Assembly (NCBI GenBank): GCA_041737835.1
Contig: JBGSQY010000030.1
From: Bythopirellula sp041737835
Lineage (GTDB): Bacteria; Planctomycetota; Planctomycetia; Pirellulales; Lacipirellulaceae
Direction: 5' to 3' (one strand)
DNA: 64,000 nt
Shown here: positions 44,192 through 52,540 of the stretch, piece by piece
Layout: the number at the start of each line of letters is the position of its first letter
Numbering within the stretch: position 1 is the first letter of the stretch
Notes under the pieces: generated by a model
The model's input: only the letters and a program-made list of their open reading frames with translations
Told to the model about the DNA's origin: nothing
Database searches by the model: none
Program-made: the position numbers and the translations under genes

Positions 44192-45823
44192 TTATTGCTG
44201 CTCGATGACTGCCGCTCCCAGCTCCGTAGGCGTAAATCCCGGCCCCAATTTGCTCAAATCTTCCCAGCCGACCAGCAAGGTCGTCGTATCCGTGCGGTCA
44301 AACACAATTTGGGCCCGCGAGGTCGCCGGCTGCCCGTCGAAAAAGCCCACGACTTGGGCACTGTAAACGTCACCTCCCGAAGTGACAAACGGATCGATCT
44401 GTTTCATCTCTTCGAGGGTCACCACCCCATTGGCCAACAGCCAAATCGCATGACGCTGCAAACTGATCTGTCGATCGACGGCCACCTCACGCATCGTGAG
44501 AATCTGATCGGCTTGAATTTCCGTCAGATTGGGGATCGACAACAGCACAGGCCGCGTCGCCAAATTCACATTGATCCGCCCACCACGCGCTGCCTCATCG
44601 GTGGTGGTCAGCTTGTCCAACAAGGTCAAAAAAACGCCGCTATAAAGCCCGGCACCATCTTGCCAAGGAGATTCAACCGTTTCTTCCGCTCCACCTGGTG
44701 GTGTCGCCCCCGGAGGAGTCCCTGCTGATTCGCCCTCTTCACCCTGCACAGGTGGGGTTTGTCCTGATTGGCCGTTCTGATTCTCTTGAATGGTTACTCG
44801 CGCTCCCACCAAATCCAATAGCGAATTGATCTCGGTTGTCGGTTCGACGTTCAAATCGATCGTCAACGACGCGGCGCTCGAGTTCCCGCCACCAGGGCCA
44901 GCCGATTCCCCCTCCGCCGGCCCATACTGGCGATACGCGATAATAAAATTCGCAGCCTCCGCGTCGACGGCTTGTTGCAACGCCGTCTGCAACGCACGTA
45001 AGTCGGGATTGTTGACGTTGATCTTCGGATTGCCCGTCGGATCGAGCATACGCTCCGCGGCATAGACCGTAAAATACGCCGACCAACCCCGATTCAATTG
45101 GCCCAGCGAATTATCAAGCTGCAACAACATCCCCCGCGCCTGCTCGCCGGTGTCCACCACAAAATTGCGATTCGTATCGAGTCCATACAACAACTCCGGC
45201 GTCACGCCCCGAACTTGCAGCAACTCGCTGAGCGATTGCAACGGCCCATTCCGCGGTTGATAGGCCGGGCTCAATCCCTGGTAATAGCTATCCTCGGCAC
45301 CATACGCCCGAGGCTGGTTATCGGCGTCAATCCAATCGAGAATCGCGTCGGCGATGTCCTCGGTCATCCCGGGAATAAACAGCAATCGATTCCGCGTGGC
45401 GGTCTCATCCCCTTCGGCTTGTGCCAGCGCGTTGAGATTCAACTTGCTGGATTCGTCTTCCAAGCCGTAGCGCACGCCGGAGTAGTAACCCTGGACGATA
45501 TCGGGAGCGACAACCGTGAACCGTCCGCGTGATTCCAGATTCAAATCATCCGCCACCAATATGCCTTGCATCGTGCCAGGATTGGCCAGCAATCCTCCTT
45601 GCTGGGCAATCAACGCATCGGTTTGATCGAGAAACAAGCTGAGATGGGCGGCTGCTGATTCGGTGAGATAGCGAGCTTGCAGTTGCTGACCCGCGTTGCG
45701 TGTGGCTTGATGCTCGTTGCGCATCAATGTCAGATACGACGCCGTCGCCAGCGACATAATCACAATCGACAACAACACCAGCAGCAAAATACTACCGCCG
45801 CGGCTCGCACGATTGATCAGCAT
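44192..45823 (-). CDS. gspK: Type II secretion minor pseudopilin GspK
   Basis: This is a 543-residue protein, longer than the usual GspK (about 330), with the N-terminus GGSILLLVLLSIVIMSLATA, the hydrophobic pseudopilin helix. The SAM-like alpha domain has EDIADAILDWIDADNQPRAY, the GspK signature. A long Gly/Pro-rich insertion (GEEGESAGTPPGATPPGG) lies before the C-terminal helix-hairpin-helix-like part (NLATRPVLLSIPNLTEIQA). It caps the pseudopilus tip with GspI and GspJ. It overlaps the gspJ stop by one base. Confidence 0.9.
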   Translation of the reverse strand: MLINRASRGGSILLLVLLSIVIMSLATASYLTLMRNEHQATRNAGQQLQARYLTESAAAHLSLFLDQTDALIAQQGGLLANPGTMQGILVADDLNLESRGRFTVVAPDIVQGYYSGVRYGLEDESSKLNLNALAQAEGDETATRNRLLFIPGMTEDIADAILDWIDADNQPRAYGAEDSYYQGLSPAYQPRNGPLQSLSELLQVRGVTPELLYGLDTNRNFVVDTGEQARGMLLQLDNSLGQLNRGWSAYFTVYAAERMLDPTGNPKINVNNPDLRALQTALQQAVDAEAANFIIAYRQYGPAEGESAGPGGGNSSAASLTIDLNVEPTTEINSLLDLVGARVTIQENQNGQSGQTPPVQGEEGESAGTPPGATPPGGAEETVESPWQDGAGLYSGVFLTLLDKLTTTDEAARGGRINVNLATRPVLLSIPNLTEIQADQILTMREVAVDRQISLQRHAIWLLANGVVTLEEMKQIDPFVTSGGDVYSAQVVGFFDGQPATSRAQIVFDRTDTTTLLVGWEDLSKLGPGFTPTELGAAVIEQQ

Positions 45824-46752
45824 CAGGGGCCTCCTGGCTGCTGTGGTTGACTCGTGTCGGGTGCTGCGGGGCCGCTCAATTGTTGCGGCTCGTCAAGCTG
45901 TGGGATACGCACGACCAGCCGGTGTTCCACCCACCGCGCGGGATCGCGGCGACGTTCTTCTTCATCAAGATCTCGCTGTGCAGCATCGATCCCCAGCACG
46001 TCCGCAAACAGTGTGACCTTGATTTCCACCGCCGCGGGCAATCCTTGCTGCGTCGAAGAATCCCACTCTTCAAACCACTGCACAGCATCGGAATACATGA
46101 ACGAAATCTGCACCACTTCCGGCGCAAGTAATTCCGCCGGTTCCTGGCTTTCGGTAAGCCTTGCGCTCGGTGCAGTCGTCGACATGATCGACGCCGTGGG
46201 CGTTTGACGGCGGTAAAGCCCCGTGTAGCCGGTCAAATTCGTGTTGTCACTCACGCCCCCCGCCGCCAAATCCGCGAGCGTCATCACCCGCCCTTCTTCA
46301 AAGAAATACTCCACCGTCTGGGGCATGTCATAAGGATCAGTCGTTGCGGCGATTTCAGCCGCAGGCACCATCACCTGCCGCCAATTCCGCTCCGTCGCAC
46401 GATCGATCCGCAACTCGGTTAAAGTTCCGTAGATGCCCAGATCGGTCGAAGTCGATTGCCCAAAGGCAGGGCCTGAACTTGACCCAGCATCCGAGCCAAA
46501 CCCACTCTCTGCGCTGCCGTCAGCCAAGCCAGGTTGCCCCGCACTCGAGGACGACGTTGCATAACGAGCTGCTCGCAGATCCTCGGCAATCTTATTGAGC
46601 AACGTCCGCGCAAGTTGGGACGATTCCACTTGCGTGCGGCTGGTATCAACGCGGACGAGATACAAATCGATGGCCGTCACCAACAGCGCCATCACCGCGC
46701 CACACAGCCCAATCGCCAACACAACTTCCAGCAGCGTAAAGCCACGCCTCAT
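45823..46752 (-). CDS. gspJ: Type II secretion minor pseudopilin GspJ
   Basis: This is a protein of about 309 residues starting MRRGFTLLEVVLAIGLCG: a prepilin leader with cleavage before Phe, Glu+5 and a hydrophobic helix. The C-terminal beta domain includes VVQISFMYSDAVQWFEEWDS, typical of GspJ (a variant of FxYxd..W...W). The 70-base gap to gspI contains a dispersed repeat (46755-46793). The frame is open to 46857, but the ATG at 46752 begins the leader. Its stop overlaps the gspK start by one base. Confidence 0.9.
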   Translation of the reverse strand: MRRGFTLLEVVLAIGLCGAVMALLVTAIDLYLVRVDTSRTQVESSQLARTLLNKIAEDLRAARYATSSSSAGQPGLADGSAESGFGSDAGSSSGPAFGQSTSTDLGIYGTLTELRIDRATERNWRQVMVPAAEIAATTDPYDMPQTVEYFFEEGRVMTLADLAAGGVSDNTNLTGYTGLYRRQTPTASIMSTTAPSARLTESQEPAELLAPEVVQISFMYSDAVQWFEEWDSSTQQGLPAAVEIKVTLFADVLGIDAAQRDLDEEERRRDPARWVEHRLVVRIPQLDEPQQLSGPAAPDTSQPQQPGGP

Positions 46753-46754
46753 AT

Positions 46755-46793
46755 CCCCCTCCGTGGTACTCCAGGGAGGGGCTAGGGGAGGGT
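46755..46793. repeat. Dispersed G-rich hairpin repeat, copy 1
   Basis: A 39-bp element in the gspI-gspJ spacer begins CCCCCTCC, has TACTC in the middle and ends GGGAGGGGCTAGGGGAGGGT. A near-identical element is at 62250-62290. The CCCCTCC/GGAGGGG arms can pair. It sits just upstream of the gspJ start, so it could affect gspJ translation or message processing. Confidence 0.75.
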
Positions 46794-46822
46794 CGATTGA
46801 ACCCAGATACCAACATCGCTTC

Positions 46823-47254
46823 CTAACCACTGCCACCTCCCACACCAGCTGTGGCATCCGCGGGAGTTTCCGCCACCGGCGCAGTGTAGTATCTGACCAA
46901 TCGATATTTCACCGGATTAAACTGCGGCTCCAAATCTTGCTCGACAATCACTTCGATCAATGAGAGCCCAACGATATTCGTCGTGTTGATAGTCACGCTG
47001 TACATCCAGGGAACGGTTTCCTCGGACGTTTCCAATGGCTGCCGCGAAACTTGAATGACTTCCGTGATTCCAACAAGCATTTCATCCATCACGGTCGCCG
47101 CCATCAGCTGCGCGCGGGATTCGGCTTGAGCATCGCGCGCGTGGCGCCCGGCGATAGCCATGATTTCACCCAACACGGCGACAGACCCCGCCAGAATCGC
47201 GAGTGCCAGAATGACTTCAATCAGTGTGAATGCCGAACGAGCGGAGCGTCTCAT
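46823..47254 (-). CDS. gspI: Type II secretion minor pseudopilin GspI
   Basis: This is a 143-residue pseudopilin: MRRSARSAFTLIEVILALAI gives a leader cut before Phe with Glu+5, then a GspI-type C-terminal domain ending with WMYSVTINTTNIVGLSLIEV. The length is close to the family (about 120-140). It overlaps gspH by 4 bases. A proline-free glycine-rich end follows (ATAGVGGGSG). Confidence 0.9.
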   Translation of the reverse strand: MRRSARSAFTLIEVILALAILAGSVAVLGEIMAIAGRHARDAQAESRAQLMAATVMDEMLVGITEVIQVSRQPLETSEETVPWMYSVTINTTNIVGLSLIEVIVEQDLEPQFNPVKYRLVRYYTAPVAETPADATAGVGGGSG

Positions 47255-47841
47255 TGAAATTGCCTCCGCTCGGCTTCTTCTTCGGAGAGCAATTCACTCG
47301 AACGCGCCGTGCCCGTCAGCGCTCGCAACGTGGCTCGCTGAAAAACTTGCTTTTCATTGCGCAGCAACACGCTCGCAGCGGAGGACGAACCATCGGGGAA
47401 AAACAAAATGGGGCTCGACCACAAGCCAGACCCACCCTGCGCCATCGGCGTGACTTGTGGCCCAACCGTCGGTTCAAAAACCTGAACATCCCCCTCAGCA
47501 AAAACCACTTGCTCGGGAAGATTGATGTCTTCAATCGGCGCAGTGTCTGTAACAAGCGCAGTCGGTTCTTCGACCACCGGCAGCGTCTCCTCAGGAAACC
47601 AAGGCTCGCTGCGATAGCTACCCGATTCCGGTTGAAACCGGAATTGCTGAATCTGCCCCGTCTCGATGGCCCGGGCGCGTGTCTCCGACCACGAAGCCAG
47701 AACTTGATCGGTAGCTCGTCGCAAACGCACCGAGGCGAAGCCCCCTTCAAAGAGCGGCATCGCCAGGCTGCCCACGACCACGAGCAACACCAGAACGAGC
47801 AGCACTTCAAACAGCGTCAAGCCGCGACGAGCAATTGGCAC
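47251..47841 (-). CDS. gspH: Type II secretion minor pseudopilin GspH
   Basis: This is a 196-residue pseudopilin with the leader RRGLTLFEVLLVLVLLVVVG (Glu+5 present) and the GspH-type domain RRATDQVLASWSETRARAIE. The C-terminal strand is LWSSPILFFPDGSSSAASV, where the FFPDGS-like motif is typical of GspH/FimT. It begins 3 bases after the gspG stop and overlaps gspI by 4 bases. Confidence 0.9.
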   Translation of the reverse strand: MPIARRGLTLFEVLLVLVLLVVVGSLAMPLFEGGFASVRLRRATDQVLASWSETRARAIETGQIQQFRFQPESGSYRSEPWFPEETLPVVEEPTALVTDTAPIEDINLPEQVVFAEGDVQVFEPTVGPQVTPMAQGGSGLWSSPILFFPDGSSSAASVLLRNEKQVFQRATLRALTGTARSSELLSEEEAERRQFQ

Positions 47842-47844
47842 GGA

Positions 47845-48291
47845 TTAGCCTTTCGCTTCCCAGTTGCCGATGTCGTCTTCCGTGCCGCTTTTACCATCGG
47901 GACCATTGGACCAGAAATCGTACTTGCCGGAGTTCTTCTTGCCCTCGGCTGTGTACTGATACTCATTGCCCCACGGATCTTCCTTCAATTCTTCCATGTA
48001 AGGGCCGGACCATTTCTCTGCAACTGAAGAATCGCTTGGTTTTTCCCACAAATCCTGTAGCTTGGTGGGGTACTTGTTTGTATAGAGCCTGTAGGATTCG
48101 ATACTGCTCTTTACCAGTCCAATCTGCGACTTGGCGGCATCAATGTTGGCACGTTCTTTGACGCCACCAAACTGGCTAACTGCGAGCGACGACAAGATTA
48201 CCAAAATAATCAACACGAGCAGCACTTCGATCAGCGTGAAGCCTGTACGTGGTAACGCCGATGTTCGCGAGTGACTCTTGCGAAAAAACAT
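47845..48291 (-). CDS. gspG: Type II secretion major pseudopilin GspG
   Basis: This is a 148-residue protein with the leader SALPRTGFTLIEVLLVLIIL, cut between Gly and Phe by prepilin peptidase, and Glu+5. The globular part has SSIESYRLYTNKYPTKLQDL, LKEDPWGNEYQY and SNGPDGKSGTEDDIGNW. This is the calcium-binding PDGxxGTxDDI motif of GspG. AAAGGAG about 7 bases before the ATG at 48291 fixes the start, although the frame is open to 48405. Confidence 0.95.
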   Translation of the reverse strand: MFFRKSHSRTSALPRTGFTLIEVLLVLIILVILSSLAVSQFGGVKERANIDAAKSQIGLVKSSIESYRLYTNKYPTKLQDLWEKPSDSSVAEKWSGPYMEELKEDPWGNEYQYTAEGKKNSGKYDFWSNGPDGKSGTEDDIGNWEAKG

Positions 48292-48408
48292 AGGGAAACT
48301 CCTTTCCTCTGTACTCATTTTTGACTTGGGGAGGGACGCCTGAGGCGGGACAAGTTTATTCAATTTAGCGCTGGAGCTTGCTCCGCACACAACAAACAAT
48401 TTCACTCA

Positions 48409-49611
48409 TTACAAAGCCGTAGCTGATTTTAACATTGGCAGTAGCAGCGCGACAACGATCACCAGCACCGCCGAAGCCATCACCAACAGCATCAAAGGTT
48501 CAACCAGCCGCACCATCAGGTCCAATTTCCGCCAAGTTTGCCGCTCCAGCGAATCGGCAATGTCGGTCAGCACGGTTTCCAGCGTGTTGGATTGTTCGGC
48601 AACGCTGATCATTTCTACGACGTCGGGCGGAAAATGTCCGCTGGATTTCAAGGGATTCGCCAAAGATTCGCCTGCCGTCAGATTGTCGGCGGCATTGTTC
48701 ACCGCGGCGGTGAGCACGCGATTACCAGTCGAATCGGCACTGATGGTGAGTGCCCGCACGATGGGGACACCACCGCTAAGCAGCGTTCCCAGCACGCGGC
48801 AAAATCGGGAGACCGCCAAATTGCAGTAAATGGCACCCGCTTGGGGAATCTTGAGTTTCCACTTGTCGACAAACCAGCGCCCGGCTTCGGTCGCAATCTG
48901 AGAACGCACGGCCATCACAATCAGGCCGATCGCTAGAGCGATCAAAAGCCCATAGCTCGAAATGGCCGTGCTGAGCCAAAGCAAAAACTCCGTCATCAAC
49001 GGAAGTTCCCCTTTCGCACGCAAACGGCTGAACAGAGTTTCAAACTGCGGCACAAAGTAAACGATCAAGACCGTGACGATCGAAATACTGAACACAATCA
49101 AAAACATAGGGTATGCGAGCGCCCCCATGACACGGCTTTTCAGTTCGGCCTGTTGATCGGTAAACCGAGCCACGCGTTCCAAGGCCTCTTCCAAAAAACC
49201 ACCTTCGATCCCCGCGCGGACGATGCTGATCGACAAATCATTGAAGGTGCGCGGATGCCTAGACATCGCCTCGGCCAATGACTCGCCGTCGGCGATGCGA
49301 TCACGTAAGTCTTCGATCGTGGTCTTAAGTGCCGGCAACGTGCTTTGATTGCCAAGCACTTCGAGGGCCCGCAGCAAGGGCACGCCGCTTTTCATCAGCG
49401 CGGCCAGTTGCAGATAGAACTGCGCCATCGCGTGCGGGCGCACCTTTCCGCCGAATTTAATTCGCACGGGGGCAGCCGCTTGCTTCACTTCGACCGGAAA
49501 CAGCTTCATCCCCGCGAGCGTGGTCATGGCCTCGCGCTGCGTGGCTGCCGACAACTTCCCCGCAACGCGTTGACCGGCGATATCTCGAGCGATGTAGGCA
49601 AAGTCGGCCAT
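48409..49611 (-). CDS. gspF: Type II secretion inner-membrane platform protein GspF
   Basis: This is a 400-residue GspF with two T2SSF domains (about residues 70-195 and 275-395) and three transmembrane helices: YPMFLIVFSISIVTVLIVYF, GLLIALAIGLIVMAV, and LMLLVMASAVLVIVVALLL at the end. Conserved pieces are FYLQLAALMKSGVPLLRALE and FCRVLGTLLSGGVPIVRALT. It follows gspE after a 134-base spacer that holds an inverted repeat. Confidence 0.95.
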   Translation of the reverse strand: MADFAYIARDIAGQRVAGKLSAATQREAMTTLAGMKLFPVEVKQAAAPVRIKFGGKVRPHAMAQFYLQLAALMKSGVPLLRALEVLGNQSTLPALKTTIEDLRDRIADGESLAEAMSRHPRTFNDLSISIVRAGIEGGFLEEALERVARFTDQQAELKSRVMGALAYPMFLIVFSISIVTVLIVYFVPQFETLFSRLRAKGELPLMTEFLLWLSTAISSYGLLIALAIGLIVMAVRSQIATEAGRWFVDKWKLKIPQAGAIYCNLAVSRFCRVLGTLLSGGVPIVRALTISADSTGNRVLTAAVNNAADNLTAGESLANPLKSSGHFPPDVVEMISVAEQSNTLETVLTDIADSLERQTWRKLDLMVRLVEPLMLLVMASAVLVIVVALLLPMLKSATAL

Positions 49612-49612
49612 A

Positions 49613-49741
49613 ATGAATGCGGATTGCGGATTTCAGTTTGCGGAATGGTATTTCGCTGTAGTCCTAGTCGCCCGAGATATTCTATTCATGCGTGTTCGGC
49701 TTAATCTTGTTCATCAATCCGCACTTCGCAATCCGAATTCC
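49613..49741. repeat. Inverted-repeat element in the gspE-gspF spacer
   Basis: The left end carries GAATGCGGATTGCG (from about 49615). The right end, on the other strand, reads GAATTCGGATTGCG (to about 49741), 13 of 14 bases matching by eye. Further GCGGA-type words lie inside both arms. The element fills the whole spacer of an otherwise tight operon, so it looks like an inserted palindromic repeat rather than a promoter. Confidence 0.5.
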
Positions 49742-49745
49742 ACGA

Positions 49746-51446
49746 TCAAAGCCGGTCACCCTTTGTCACGCGCAGAACTTCTTCAACGGTGGTGATTCCC
49801 TCAAGCACCTTAAGCCACGCATCTTGCCGTAAGGTACGCATTCCGTCGGCGAGAGCCGCTTTGCGAATTTCCCAACTGCTTGCCCGATCGTGGGCCAATT
49901 GACGCACAGAGTCGGTTGTCACGCAAAGCTCAAAAATGCCCTGCCGCCCGGCAAAACCCATTTCGCGGCAGAGTCGGCAACCCGCCGGATGGTACAGCGG
50001 CATTCCCCCCGCGATGTAATCGTCCCACGGAAAATCGTCAGGCAGGTCTTCTTGGCGAGGCTGATAGGGTTCCCGGCAGGTCCGGCAAAGCCTGCGCACA
50101 AGCCGCTGAGCCATCACCGCTTCGATCGTGCTCGCCACCAAAAAAGGTTCGATTCCCATATCCACAAGGCGTGTGTAGGCGCTCGGCGCATCATTCGTAT
50201 GTAACGTGCTAAATACCAAGTGACCAGTGAGCGAGGCTTGAATCGCATTTTCAGCCGTTTCGTGATCGCGAATTTCCCCCACCAACACCACGTCAGGATC
50301 ATGTCGCAAAATGGCACGCAAGGATTGGGCAAACGTCAGCCCAATCTTCGGGTGGACCTGGATTTGATTGATCCCTTCGAGTTGATATTCAACCGGGTCT
50401 TCGGTGGTGATGATCTTGGTGTCTTCACTTTTGATATCCAGCAGCGCGCTATACAGCGAAGTCGTCTTGCCCGACCCCGTGGGCCCGGTCACGAGAATGA
50501 TTCCGTGCGGCAAGCGAATCAGCTGATCGAAGTGGCGGCGCAAGTCTCCTTGCATACCCAACTTCTCGAGCGAAAACTCCATGCTCCCTTTGTCCAACAG
50601 ACGCATGACGATCCCCTCGCCATGCAGCATCGGAATCACCGACACACGCACGTCGACTTCGCGCCCATGAACTTTCAACTTGATACGGCCATCTTGTGGC
50701 AAACGCTTCTCGGCAATGTTGAGCCGCGCCATGATTTTCAGTCGGCTGATGATCGCGGCGTGAAAGCGATTGATTTCCGCCGGCGCGGGTTGCTGATGCA
50801 GCATGCCGTCGATGCGGTAGCGAATCTTAATGCCCGAAGGCTGCGATTCGATATGCACGTCGCTCGCCCGCGCGTCGATGGCTTCCTTGAGAATTTCGTT
50901 GACGAGCCGCACCACCGAGGCTTCTTGAGCCTCGGCCGAAATCTCCGCGTCGTCGGCGTCGATGTCTCCCAGGAACTCGACGTCTTCCTCTTCTTCACGC
51001 TGGGCCATCAAACCTTCGACGGTTTCGCTACCAACGCCCAAATGGGTTCGCATGCACTGGGCAATCGAATCTTTGGAGGCCAGCACGGGCTCCACGGCAC
51101 ACCCCAGCACAGCCCCCGCTTCGTCGAGCGAGAACAAATCAAGCGGATCCGAGGTGGCCACAATCACCGAGCCATTTTGCCGGGCGATTGGAAACAGCCC
51201 GTGGCGATAGATGAGCTTTTGAGGAAACTCGGCGAGCAGCGAACGATCAATCTGGGCATGTTCCAGATCGATCATTTCCATGCCCATCTCGGCACCCATC
51301 ACCCGCAGCGCATCTGCTTCGGTCACAAGTCCCAAGCGCACGGCGATTTCATCCGCGCGATCGCCATTGACCCGCGCCGCGGAAATCTGCTCCAGGCCGG
51401 CGTGGTCAACCAGCCCATGCTTCAAAAGAATATTGCCGGGATCCAT
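49746..51446 (-). CDS. gspE: Type II secretion ATPase GspE
   Basis: This is a 566-residue hexameric ATPase. The N1 domain (LLKHGLVDHAGLEQI) is followed by the N2/PAS-like part ASDVHIESQPSGIKIRYRID. Walker A is GPTGSGKTTSLYSAL, the Asp box is TTEDPVEYQLEG, Walker B is VVLVGEIRDHETA, the His box is STLHTNDAPSA, and the C-terminal zinc site is CRTCREPYQP with CRLCREMG. All catalytic elements are intact. The start at MDPGNILLKHG (51446) was chosen from domain content, since the frame is open to 51509. It is first in the transcribed order of the secretion cluster. Confidence 0.95.
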   Translation of the reverse strand: MDPGNILLKHGLVDHAGLEQISAARVNGDRADEIAVRLGLVTEADALRVMGAEMGMEMIDLEHAQIDRSLLAEFPQKLIYRHGLFPIARQNGSVIVATSDPLDLFSLDEAGAVLGCAVEPVLASKDSIAQCMRTHLGVGSETVEGLMAQREEEEDVEFLGDIDADDAEISAEAQEASVVRLVNEILKEAIDARASDVHIESQPSGIKIRYRIDGMLHQQPAPAEINRFHAAIISRLKIMARLNIAEKRLPQDGRIKLKVHGREVDVRVSVIPMLHGEGIVMRLLDKGSMEFSLEKLGMQGDLRRHFDQLIRLPHGIILVTGPTGSGKTTSLYSALLDIKSEDTKIITTEDPVEYQLEGINQIQVHPKIGLTFAQSLRAILRHDPDVVLVGEIRDHETAENAIQASLTGHLVFSTLHTNDAPSAYTRLVDMGIEPFLVASTIEAVMAQRLVRRLCRTCREPYQPRQEDLPDDFPWDDYIAGGMPLYHPAGCRLCREMGFAGRQGIFELCVTTDSVRQLAHDRASSWEIRKAALADGMRTLRQDAWLKVLEGITTVEEVLRVTKGDRL

Positions 51447-51545
51447 GTTCCGAGTCAGGTGGGACAAGAAGGCAGGAGTAGTGCGAACGGTAACGCCGCA
51501 GTTCCTCAATTATGCCCACTCACCTAGCACGAATCAAACGGGGGC

Positions 51546-52343
51546 CTAAATCGCCTCGGCGGGCTCGGTTTCCTCGGCCATTTCGGGACGCTGCCGCAAC
51601 GAGCGTCTCCCTTCGGCATTCCCGCGCCGGCCCCCAAATCCCCCACGACCGCGATTGCCTTCCAGCATTGCCGCCGGCAGGTCGAATTCCGCACCTAACA
51701 AAGTCACAAGTTTTTCTTGCTGATCGGGGGACAGCAGAGCGTTGGCTTCTTCGCGGGCTTCAGCCAACGTCACCGCGCCACGTCCCCCTTGAGCCTGAGC
51801 TTGCTCGCGCAATTGTTTCTGTTGTTCGGCCGTGAGATCCAATGCCGCCGCGATATCGGAACTTGAAAGTGCCGTTGCCGCACCATCGCGCCGCAGGCCA
51901 AGCTGCAGATTGATTTGCCGCAACCGCGAGGTTTGCTCGCTATTCAGGACGGTGCCTAATCTTTCATTGATGCGGTTGGCCATTTCGGCCATTCGTTCGC
52001 GAAACTGTTGGCGATCAGCGGGATCGGCATCGTGAAACGACTGCATCATGCCGCGAATTTCTTCGGCGAAATCTTGGCGAATGTTTACGGTCAGCGAATC
52101 GACCTGTGCCGCCTGATCCCCTTCGAGTTTGAGTTCCTGCTTCACGGAATCAATTTGCAGCAGCGGGACAAAGCCCATACCCTGCTGGCCGAAGCGGCCA
52201 CGGCCTTGAAACATCCGCCCACGTTCAGGTTGCGCGGAAGCATCTTGCGTAATAGAGGGCTCTGGTTCACTTTGCTGGGCGTAAAGATCGCTAGCCACTA
52301 ACCACGAGCAGAGAACGCAAACAATAAACAAGGATTTCGACAT
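51546..52343 (-). CDS. Secreted LTXXQ/Spy-like helical protein
   Basis: This is a 265-residue protein with a signal peptide (KSLFIVCVLCSWLVASDLYA). It then has two helical repeats resembling CpxP/Spy and Zn-resistance-associated proteins: LKLEGDQAAQVDSLTVNIRQ, and AALDLTAEQQKQLREQAQAQ where LTAEQ is the LTxxQ motif. The C-terminal tail is GRGGFGGRRG-rich. The GGGGGAG ribosome site before the ATG at 52343 supports this start. Periplasmic chaperone or stress role by family, not shown. It lies 99 bases upstream of gspE in the same direction and may lead the operon. Confidence 0.8.
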   Translation of the reverse strand: MSKSLFIVCVLCSWLVASDLYAQQSEPEPSITQDASAQPERGRMFQGRGRFGQQGMGFVPLLQIDSVKQELKLEGDQAAQVDSLTVNIRQDFAEEIRGMMQSFHDADPADRQQFRERMAEMANRINERLGTVLNSEQTSRLRQINLQLGLRRDGAATALSSSDIAAALDLTAEQQKQLREQAQAQGGRGAVTLAEAREEANALLSPDQQEKLVTLLGAEFDLPAAMLEGNRGRGGFGGRRGNAEGRRSLRQRPEMAEETEPAEAI

Positions 52344-52540
52344 CACACAACTCCCCCAATGGCCAGTTCGCATGGATTCATGCTACGCCATCGAAGGGTC
52401 TGCGAACAGCCACAACGCTTTCTCACGAAGATTTAACACTTGAAGCAAAGCTAGCGAACTTCTCATCCGAAAACGGGTGCCACTGCTGGCTCGCCCAGCA
52501 GTGCCCTAGCAGCATGGAGGAAGCCACCCAGAGAACCCGG

